Shown here: positions 17,390 to 23,571 of the stretch, piece after piece
How the letters are laid out: every line of letters starts with the position of its first letter
Position numbering within the stretch: the first letter of the stretch is position 1
Source of the DNA: CAKMZU01 sp965248335
GTDB lineage: Bacteria > Pseudomonadota > Gammaproteobacteria > Pseudomonadales > DT-91
Assembly (NCBI GenBank): GCA_965248335.1
Contig: CBDFIY010000003.1
Span: 186,001-250,000 of the forward strand
Reading direction: 5' to 3'
DNA length: 64,000 nt
Program-made: the position numbers and the translations under genes
The notes under the pieces: generated by a model
The model's input: the letters and a program-made list of their open reading frames with translations, nothing else
Databases searched by the model: none
Told to the model about the DNA's origin: nothing

Positions 17390-17914
17390 ATGCCATTCAA
17401 ATTAGCGTCAATCAGTGATGCGGAATTTTTATCTGATTTTTATGTTAAAAATGCAGCTCACCTGTGCTTATGGGAGCCACTCAGAGAAAACGGTTATCAT
17501 TCTATAGATTCATGGATGGCACGTTTAAAGATGCGAGAAGTTGAACAGAGTGCAGGGCATGCTTTATATTTTATATCCTATACCTCTAAATATAATGAAA
17601 TCATTGGCGTGTGTTCACTCACAAATATTGTTAAGGGCCCCTTTCAAGCATGCAATATTGGTTATGCAATTTCTAAGCAATATGAAGGGAGCGGGTTGAT
17701 GAAGAAACTGTGCAGCCACGTTATTGAATATGCTTTTGAGGAAGTAAATCTGAATAGGGTCATGGCAAATTACATTCCAAGAAACCATAGATCGGAAGCT
17801 CTATTAAAAAGTCTAGGGTTTAGAAAAGAAGGTTTTGCAAAAAGCTATCTGTTTATCAATGGCAAGTGGGAAGACCATGTGCTGACATCACTCATCAACC
17901 CAAGCAGCACGTAA
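17390..17914 (+). CDS. GNAT acetyltransferase, RimJ/RimL type
   Basis: Probable N-acetyltransferase using acetyl-CoA. The fold-typical stretches are visible: IGYAISKQYEGSGLMKKL, which covers the acetyl-CoA pyrophosphate loop (Q-x-x-G-x-G/M variant), followed by NRVMANYIPRNHRSEALLKSLGFRKEGFAK. The C-terminal half resembles RimJ/RimL proteins that acetylate ribosomal protein N-termini, but many paralogues modify other targets. Length 174 aa is normal. Its stop codon lies inside the first arm of an attC-like inverted repeat (17912-18034), as in integron gene cassettes. It is the first gene of the accessory island after the core ubi/uvrD block. Confidence 0.85.
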   Translation: MPFKLASISDAEFLSDFYVKNAAHLCLWEPLRENGYHSIDSWMARLKMREVEQSAGHALYFISYTSKYNEIIGVCSLTNIVKGPFQACNIGYAISKQYEGSGLMKKLCSHVIEYAFEEVNLNRVMANYIPRNHRSEALLKSLGFRKEGFAKSYLFINGKWEDHVLTSLINPSST

Positions 17915-18034
17915 CACGTTGATGCAGTTCGTTCCGATGCTTTATACTTCCACTGGAAGCCTAAAGCCATGTACCTTTTGTGCATTTGCTTCGCAAAGTT
18001 TAGGGGGGCTTTGGGTTCTCTGATCAAGGTGTTA
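17912..18034. other. attC-like imperfect inverted repeat (possible integron cassette site)
   Basis: The 123-base stretch begins TAACACGTTGATGCAG (17912-17927) and ends CTGATCAAGGTGTTA (18020-18034). These arms pair with one mismatch and one extrahelical G. An inner pair, GAAGCCTAAAGCC (17956-17968) with GGCTTTGGGTTC (18007-18018), and a terminal hairpin TTTGC-ttc-GCAAA complete the fold. Outer TAAC and GTTA boxes, the bulged G, overlap with the upstream stop codon, and a length near that of Vibrio repeats all fit attC sites. The structure is lopsided, the 3' core is GTTAGCA rather than GTTRRRY, and no integrase is nearby, so this is a candidate only. Confidence 0.45.
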
Positions 18035-18071
18035 GCAGGCGATATAGCCCGTAATAAGTTAGAGATATTGA

Positions 18072-18723
18072 ATGAAAAGCTGGAAGCTATTACCAAAAAT
18101 AGAGGATATAGCTAAGTATGTTGAGTGCTATTGGTTTTTGGAAAAAGAATTGCATGACCAGAGCTTCAACTATCCTAAGCTAAATCCAGATCCATCTTCT
18201 CATTTAATTATCGCTAATTTAAATCATGCGTACGAGTATACGCATGGTTCTATTTCTCAAAATGTTATAGGAGGCCATTGGATTTTTCCGCATCTAAAAA
18301 CATTTACGATGGATCATTCAAATCCTTTTAAGATTATTGGGATTAAGTTTAAAGTTGGCGCGTTCTACTCTTTAAATCTGCACAATTTTATTTCTAATCT
18401 AGATAAGATTGAGATGGTTGATGTAAATCATCTCATAGGCTCGGGGTCAGTTGACCCAAGGCAGCTTTTGATTAATGCCCCAGAACATGAAAGCCAAGTA
18501 TGCAATTTACTGGATGAAACTCTCTTGCCCTGGCTATTGGATAGTCACGAAGACAAACATAGTTATTTGGTTCGCCAAATCTTATTATTACTTAGAGAAT
18601 GGCTTTAGCGATCAACCTCATTTAATTCGCCGACTCAAAAATGCTATCGGTAAAACACCTGCTAATTATGCACAACAGCGAGATCTAGCTATAGATATCT
18701 ACGGAGATTTTGAGTTTAACTAA
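18072..18723 (+). pseudogene. AraC-type regulator remnant (DUF6597-like sensor domain, broken DNA-binding domain)
   Basis: The first 178 codons give MKSWKLLPKIEDIAKYVECY and continue as the N-terminal sensor domain found in many AraC-family regulators, then stop. The end of an AraC helix-turn-helix domain (GFSDQPHLIRRLKNAIGKTPANYAQ) continues in another frame up to 18723. Between the two, most of the DNA-binding domain (roughly 60-70 residues in intact relatives) is missing, so this is an internal deletion plus a frame change, not a simple sequencing slip. The gene starts 38 bases after the attC-like site. I infer it is non-functional. Confidence 0.7.
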
Positions 18724-18786
18724 AACTGTCGATTTTCTTCAATCTGTATTGATCGTGGTTCACTAGAATTACCGGAATCAGTTAAT

Positions 18787-18921
18787 CAATACTTCGGACA
18801 GTTTTTTAAGTTATTGATTTTAAAGGGTTTAATTTTTCGCTTAAGTATCAACCAAAGCTAGATAAATCAATGGGTTACAGTTTATGTAAATCCTTCAAAT
18901 CGAAAACTGTCCGAAGTGTTG
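18787..18921. mobile_element. Non-autonomous MITE with the ends of the IS4-family element
   Basis: The 135-base element begins CAATACTTCGGACAGTTTT and ends with its complement (one mismatch). These are the same 19-base ends as the IS4-family element at 34731-36601. It is flanked on both sides by TTAAT, a 5-base target duplication, the size also seen at the IS4 copy. It contains no open reading frame. It would be mobilised in trans by the IS4-type transposase if an intact copy exists elsewhere. Confidence 0.85.
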
Positions 18922-18942
18922 TTAATGAAAGAAGGATAAACG

Positions 18943-19389
18943 ATGAAGGTAAATATTCGCCAGTATAGGGTGTCAGATTTAGAGGCAGTTCTTAACTCGT
19001 GGGAAACTGCAACACGACTAGCTCATCCATTCATGAACGATGAATTTATTGCTCAAGAGCGAATAAACGTAGCTGAAATATATATGCCTAATACCGATAC
19101 GTGGGTCGTTGAGCTTGAAGGTGAAGTTAAAGGATTTGTTGCATTAATGGGAAACGAGGTTGGAGCAATATTTTTACAGCCTGACTGTCATGGTCAGGGT
19201 ATGGGTAAGTCACTAATGGATAAAGCACAAGAATTATACGGAGATCTTGAAGTAGAAGTATTTAAAGAAAATTTAATCGGACGTAAGTTTTACTTTAGAT
19301 ACGGTTTCGTGGAGCTAGCAGAAAAACTACATGAGGCAACAGGTCAGCAGGTGTTGCGCTCGGTAGATTTCAACATACTTGTCGCCTAA
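18943..19389 (+). CDS. GNAT acetyltransferase with an IS-encoded C-terminus
   Basis: Small N-acetyltransferase related to the YjaB/YafP group. The acetyl-CoA loop is in LQPDCHGQGMGKSLMDKAQ, followed by VEVFKENLIGRKFYFRYGFVE, the standard second half of the fold. IS3 copy A begins at 19361, so the last nine residues and the TAA stop come from the insertion sequence. About 139 residues of the original gene survive and only the last strand is replaced, so activity is possible but uncertain. A good ribosome-binding site (AAGGA) precedes the ATG, which lies 21 bases after the MITE, so its promoter may be inside or upstream of that element. Confidence 0.72.
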   Translation: MKVNIRQYRVSDLEAVLNSWETATRLAHPFMNDEFIAQERINVAEIYMPNTDTWVVELEGEVKGFVALMGNEVGAIFLQPDCHGQGMGKSLMDKAQELYGDLEVEVFKENLIGRKFYFRYGFVELAEKLHEATGQQVLRSVDFNILVA

Positions 19390-19398
19390 AGTTTACTT

Positions 19399-20475
19399 TT
19401 ATGCCGCCTGATTTACTTCCCTATCACTTTTAGATTTCCCTGGGTTTAAATAAGCCTCATCAATGTGATCCCAGTTTCTAATGTCGCCACTCCATCGCTC
19501 TGGGTGCGCCATTTTCGCCTGTAGATAAACAGCTTTACGGTTGATTAAGATAATTCTATCTTGCTTCGTATGACGCTCTACAGGCGTGACATATTTTATG
19601 CTGCTGTGTCTGTGCTCATGATTATACCAATCAGCAAATCCATTCACCCATTTTCGTGCTAAATCTAAACCCTCAAAGGCTTTTTCTGGGTATTCTGGTC
19701 GATACTTAAGTGTTCTAAATAATGACTCAGAATAAGGGTTATCATTACTAACAGAGGGGCGGCTAAACGACGGAGCAACCCCTAATTCTTGCAGTGTCGC
19801 TAGCATTGTTGCGCCTTTCATCGGGCTACCGTTGTCCGAATGTAAGATCACCTGATTCGGCTTAATCCCTTCACGTAAGCAAATATCTGTCATTAAATCT
19901 GCGGCCAATGCACTGCTTTCTTGTTCATATACCTGCCAACCAACAATCTTTCGGCTATAAATATCCATGACAAGATACAAGTAATAAAACAAGCCTTTTA
20001 CCGTTGTTGGTAAATACGTAATATCCCAACTATAAATCTGATTCGGGCCTGTGGCCGTCAACGATTCAGGTTTTGTAATAACTCTGGCAGGCTTACTTCT
20101 CAGCCGATGCTTATCTTGTTTATGTGCTTTTAACACACGGTAAATAGTGGATTCAGATGCGATGTACACACCTTTATCTGCAAGCATTGGCACGATGACG
20201 CTGGGCGATAAATTCGCGTATTCAGGTTGGTTGCAGACCTGAATAATACGCTGTCTCTCAAGCTCACTGAGCTTATTACAAGGGCTGTGCTTGGCTGACA
20301 AACGACCATCTTCATCGCCCTCTGGTCGCGCCCAGCGCTGTAATGTTTTTGGTGTAATGCCTATAATATCGCAAGCCTGCCTTTGCCTAGCACCATTGGA
20401 TCGAGCCTCGCTAATCAAGTGAATAATATCATCACGCTCTTGTTTCACTATTAGCTGGCCTCGTCGCTTTCCCAT
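19399..20475 (-). CDS. IS3-family transposase OrfB (DDE integrase domain), copy A
   Basis: Catalytic half of the IS3 transposase. The DDE triad lies in the rve domain: SWDITYLP, LHSDNGSPM and the E of NPYSESLFRTLKYRPEYP. An N-terminal HTH stretch (ACDIIGITPKTLQRW) precedes it. The ATG overlaps the end of OrfA by 25 bases in the -1 frame, and a run of eight A residues in OrfA just upstream is a likely -1 slippage site that would give the OrfAB fusion used for transposition. It is nearly identical to the copy B protein, with a few substitutions near the C-terminus. It looks intact. Confidence 0.93.
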   Translation of the reverse strand: MGKRRGQLIVKQERDDIIHLISEARSNGARQRQACDIIGITPKTLQRWARPEGDEDGRLSAKHSPCNKLSELERQRIIQVCNQPEYANLSPSVIVPMLADKGVYIASESTIYRVLKAHKQDKHRLRSKPARVITKPESLTATGPNQIYSWDITYLPTTVKGLFYYLYLVMDIYSRKIVGWQVYEQESSALAADLMTDICLREGIKPNQVILHSDNGSPMKGATMLATLQELGVAPSFSRPSVSNDNPYSESLFRTLKYRPEYPEKAFEGLDLARKWVNGFADWYNHEHRHSSIKYVTPVERHTKQDRIILINRKAVYLQAKMAHPERWSGDIRNWDHIDEAYLNPGKSKSDREVNQAA

Positions 20476-20972
20476 ATTTCGTGGACTTTTTTTTGGAGTA
20501 CTAGCAGCGCTGCTGTTTCAGCTAATGCCTTATCTTTACGGTTTAACTCCTTTTTTAGTAACTTAATGTCATTTTTAAATTGCTTATTCTCACTTTGAAT
20601 TTCTGAAGCAGTCGATAGGGGCTTATTCTTGATAAAATCACCTCTCCATTGGTTGATATGATGTGGGTATATTCCTTTCTCTCGGCAAAGCTGGCTGATG
20701 TCCTCGACGCTCAAAGATCCGCAGGCAATGACCATATTCAAACGTTCTTCAGCGCTCCAATCTTGGGGCCTTTTTTCTTTAACCATGGTCATTACCCCAC
20801 CATCTAATGGTTGATTAAGCCGTTGCTCTTTAGCCTGTCTAATCCATTTTTGTAACGTCGAATGGCCAATACCTAAGTTTTCAGCCACATCCTTGATGCT
20901 CATACATTCTTGCCGGCTCAATGCCTTTTCTATTGCCTGTATCTTAAACGAATGGGTAAACGATTTTCTCAT
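20451..20972 (-). CDS. IS3-family transposase OrfA (DNA-binding), copy A
   Basis: N-terminal regulatory and DNA-binding half of the IS3 transposase. A helix-turn-helix (IKDVAENLGIGHSTLQKWIRQ) near residues 24-44, a second HTH-like region (SQLCREKGIYPHHINQW) and a C-terminal leucine-zipper-like coiled coil (KQFKNDIKLLKKELNRKDKAL) are visible. The coiled coil mediates OrfA/OrfAB multimerisation in IS3 elements. Length 173 aa is long for OrfA and reflects the duplicated HTH. It overlaps orfB by 25 bases. Confidence 0.9.
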   Translation of the reverse strand: MRKSFTHSFKIQAIEKALSRQECMSIKDVAENLGIGHSTLQKWIRQAKEQRLNQPLDGGVMTMVKEKRPQDWSAEERLNMVIACGSLSVEDISQLCREKGIYPHHINQWRGDFIKNKPLSTASEIQSENKQFKNDIKLLKKELNRKDKALAETAALLVLQKKVHEIWESDEAS

Positions 20973-21026
20973 TTTTTATGCCTCTAATTAAAATTTTAGA
21001 GGCGACAAGTATCCTGACACAGGGGG

Positions 21027-21141
21027 ATACCGATCACCCTTGAAGATGCAAGGGCGTTGGCCGCCCAATCACTTACTGACTGTAAGCTCATGGGAGTTCG
21101 CTCGCTGCCGCCTTCTTGCATCTCCAATTCCGATGGGTATA
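21027..21141. mobile_element. IS630-type MITE, copy 1 (left base lost at the IS3 junction)
   Basis: First of three copies of a 115-128 base palindromic element. It begins ATACCGATCACCC, directly after the end of IS3 copy A, and ends CCGATGGGTATA. The outer arms pair around GATGCAAG. Compared with copies 2 and 3 it lacks the first T and about a dozen internal bases. The terminal TATACCCATCG matches the end of the IS630 element at 53534-54629, which suggests shared mobility with insertion at TA dinucleotides. Confidence 0.75.
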
Positions 21142-21400
21142 TCTTGCACGTAAAGTGCAATAAGTAGGTTGGAGCATTATTAATGTTAAAGCTGTCTTAT
21201 TGTTTGTCTTTATTTACATTTATTTTTTATACGTTTCTTGTTTTTTTATTAAAGACCTTGTATTAACAATCCTTTAAAGTAAGAACTAATTTAAATTTTA
21301 CGGGTCTTTATATGTGCGAATGTTTTTAAGTAGCCCTTTTGGTTTTGAGCTTAAAGATAAAAAAATGATTATAGCCCTATTGATTTTTCGGAGAGTTTAC
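21142..21400. other. Non-coding AT-rich stretch
   Basis: No gene is seen here. A small hairpin TTGCAC/GTGCAA lies at 21144-21160 next to the MITE, and the remainder is AT-rich leader for the small secreted protein at 21401, ending in its GGAGAG ribosome-binding site. No convincing promoter can be picked by eye. Confidence 0.4.
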
Positions 21401-21823
21401 ATGCGTAAATTAGTTTTTAAATCGTTGCTTTTAGTAGCAGTTACAACTTTTTCTTTTACTTCATTTGCCGTAGATAAGCCTGCGCCAATCAACAATTTTG
21501 AAGTTGCCGACAGTTTGAAAGATATTAGTACGCTTGATGTTGTGCTGGATAATTTAAGGTCTGGCAGTATCGATCAAGAAAGTAGAGATAAATTTGTTGC
21601 TTTGGGGAAGCATCAACTGGGCGTTGTTCGTCACACCTATGGCCCAGCAGTGGAGATACACCATATGAACGGAATGCTTAAGAAAGAAGTTGCGATGCAA
21701 AAGCTAGGGCTTTATACGGGTATCCCGTTGGCTGTGGGTGCGACAGCATTGGTTGCTTACCTTTGGAAAAAGCATAACGAAAAATACAATATGGATATGC
21801 CGTTGGATGACGATGAAGATTAA
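21401..21823 (+). CDS. Small secreted/membrane protein of unknown function
   Basis: I do not recognise the family. The 140-residue product has a clear signal peptide (KSLLLVAVTTFSFTSFA, cleavage after about residue 23), a helical mature part, one hydrophobic segment near residues 105-125 (LYTGIPLAVGATALVAYLW), a lysine-rich turn and an acidic tail (MDMPLDDDED). It is probably held in the inner membrane with most of the chain in the periplasm. I chose the ATG at 21401 over an in-frame upstream start because GGAGAG lies 6 bases before it and the signal peptide begins there. It is followed by a strong terminator, so it is a single-gene unit. Confidence 0.7.
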   Translation: MRKLVFKSLLLVAVTTFSFTSFAVDKPAPINNFEVADSLKDISTLDVVLDNLRSGSIDQESRDKFVALGKHQLGVVRHTYGPAVEIHHMNGMLKKEVAMQKLGLYTGIPLAVGATALVAYLWKKHNEKYNMDMPLDDDED

Positions 21824-21835
21824 TTTCTGTTAAAT

Positions 21836-21866
21836 AAAAAAGCGGCTATTTAGCCGCTTTTTTTTG
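21836..21866 (+). terminator. Intrinsic terminator after the small secreted protein
   Basis: AAAAAAGCGGCTA, a short loop and TAGCCGC are followed by a run of eight T residues. The A-run upstream makes it usable in both directions, so it may also serve the converging slmA-argB strand. Confidence 0.9.
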
Positions 21867-21991
21867 TTTGATATTTCTTGGGTATGTTATTTGGATGCTA
21901 ATAGATATTTGGGCAGAGTTTTTGGCATCGTGTAGATGGCATCTTGATATGGGTTGAGGGCCATCAAGTGCCTAATGATAATACGGAAGCC

Positions 21992-22610
21992 TCAAAGCCC
22001 AGCCGACATTGTCTTTTTGAAAAAGCCTTGCATGAGTATTTCCCATTGCTCTTTCCAGTTTACAGTAGGTGGGCGAGTGAAATCACTACGTACAAATTGG
22101 GCAATACGTCCTTCTGCACTCGCAAGTAATAGATTTGCTGCCGCCTGTGTCGAGAGTGTAGGCCTTATACCTTCTTTGAGTTCTGCTTCTCGAATGACTT
22201 GTTTAAGCTGTGTTTCAAGTCTGTCATAAAACTGAGCGATGCGTCTTCTTAGCGTATCCGTCTCTCCGGCTAATGCATCTCCGGTTAAAATTCGAGAGAT
22301 ACCCGGATTTTTTTCCGAAAAAGTCAAGTAATAGTAGGCTTAAGATTTGCTCACACTGGTTAGCTGCAGAAATATCTTGCGTGGTGATACGTTGAACTCT
22401 CGAAAAAATGGCGACTTCGATAAACTCAATGAGCCCTTCAAACATTTTTGTTTTGCTAGGGAAGTGGCGATAAAGTGCCGCTTCAGAAACACCAACTTGG
22501 TTTGCAAGCTTGGCGGTAGTAATACGTGCACCCGGTGAAGCCTCTAGCATCTTAGCCAGTGACTCAAGAATTTGCTGTCGCCTTTCACCTTTCTGTTTTG
22601 TTCTGCTCAT
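21992..22610 (-). pseudogene. slmA: Nucleoid occlusion factor SlmA, frameshifted
   Basis: TetR-family DNA-binding protein that blocks FtsZ ring assembly over the nucleoid. The N-terminal part (ERRQQILESLAKMLE, then ITTAKLANQVGVSEAALYRHFPSKTKMFE) is the HTH domain and matches E. coli SlmA closely. At 22318-22322 the reading frame breaks in a run of five bases (T5 on the coding strand); with four the text reads LLLLDFSEKNPG and continues as SRILTGDAL to FFKKTMSAGL, which restores a 205-residue protein of normal length. This is either a real one-base insertion or a sequencing error. I start at ATG 22610; an upstream ATG overlapping the argB stop is possible. Confidence 0.85.
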
Positions 22611-22639
22611 GGTTTGCTCGTGCAAGGGGTTATTGGTCA

Positions 22640-23545
22640 TTACTGGTGATCAAGATTGGTGATTAAGGTACCCACACCTTCATCTGTGAAAATTTCAAGT
22701 AAAACGGCATTCTCAACGCGCCCATCGATGATATGAGCACGCTTGACACCTGACTTTACAGCATTGAGCGCACATTCAATTTTAGGCAGCATGCCACCAT
22801 AGATTGTGCCATCGGCTATCAGCGCATCTACTTGCTCAGTACTTAATCCGGTCAGCACTTTGCCGCTTTTATCTAAAAGCCCTGAGACATTGGTTAATAG
22901 CATAAGTTTTTCGGCATTTAATACAGTGGCGATTTTACCGGCAACAATGTCAGCATTAATATTGAGTGATTGGCCATTTTTGTCAACGCCAATAGGGGCG
23001 ATTACAGGAATAAAATCAGCTTGAGTCAATAAATTAAGTATATCCGTATTAATATGTTCAACGGCACCGACATGGCCGATATCAATAATTTCAGTTGCCT
23101 GGGTTTCTTTTGATACGGCGGATGTTTGGATTTTTTTTGCCATAATGAGCTGGCCGTCTTTACCGCTGATGCCTATGGCCTTGCCACCTTGTTGATTAAG
23201 GAGGTTAACAATCTCCTTGTTGACTGAGCCACCTAATACCATCTCAACGACATCCATCGTGTCGCTATCAGTCACCCGCAAGCCATTCACGAAGCGGCTC
23301 TCAATGTTGAGTTTGCTGAGAAGTTCCCCAATTTGCGGGCCGCCACCATGCACGATAATCGGATTAATGCCGCAGGCTTTCATTAAGACGATGTTTCTGG
23401 CGAAGCTCTGCTTCAGCGCCTTGTCAGTCATGGCATTACCGCCATATTTGACAACGAAGGTTTTGCCTTGAAACCGCTGGAGGTAGGGCAAGGCTTCGGA
23501 TAATACGCTTGCCGTTTCGGCGGCTCTGTCTGTTGCTAGGGACAT
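22640..23545 (-). CDS. argB: Acetylglutamate kinase
   Basis: Phosphorylates N-acetylglutamate, the second step of arginine biosynthesis. Visible motifs are FVVKYGGNAM at the N-terminus, IVHGGGPQIGELL (substrate and ATP loop), and the kinase region MLPKIECALNAVKSGVKRAHIIDGR, all in family order. Length 301 aa is normal for the ArgB of Pseudomonas-like bacteria. It lies directly downstream of algC on the same strand (26 bases) and overlaps the first possible ATG of slmA by one base. No gaps or missing residues were seen. Confidence 0.96.
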   Translation of the reverse strand: MSLATDRAAETASVLSEALPYLQRFQGKTFVVKYGGNAMTDKALKQSFARNIVLMKACGINPIIVHGGGPQIGELLSKLNIESRFVNGLRVTDSDTMDVVEMVLGGSVNKEIVNLLNQQGGKAIGISGKDGQLIMAKKIQTSAVSKETQATEIIDIGHVGAVEHINTDILNLLTQADFIPVIAPIGVDKNGQSLNINADIVAGKIATVLNAEKLMLLTNVSGLLDKSGKVLTGLSTEQVDALIADGTIYGGMLPKIECALNAVKSGVKRAHIIDGRVENAVLLEIFTDEGVGTLITNLDHQ

Positions 23546-23571
23546 AAAAGATCCTATTATAATCGCTTTGT

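Larger units (their letters stand above)
19361..21026 (-). mobile_element. IS3-family insertion sequence, copy A
   Basis: A 1666-base element encoding OrfA and OrfB on the minus strand. Its ends were defined by comparison with copy B (30590-32269). The left end is CGGTAGATTTCAA and the right end is CCTGACACAGGGGG, sharing the imperfect inverted core GATACTTGTCGCC. Unlike copy B, it has no target duplication (left flank GCGCT, right flank ATACC) and abuts a MITE whose first base is missing. A deletion or recombination next to the element is the likely explanation. It is 14 bases shorter than copy B because it lacks a TTTCTCA repeat tract. Confidence 0.9.

Noticed and set aside
22318..22325. 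Programmed frameshift site in slmA
   Set aside because: There is no stop codon or known slippery signal (such as the prfB CTTTGA type) at this place. A single extra base in a homopolymer explains it more simply.
21944..22538. Plus-strand reading frames opposite slmA
   Set aside because: They are antisense to an identifiable gene and have no ribosome-binding sites or recognisable products.
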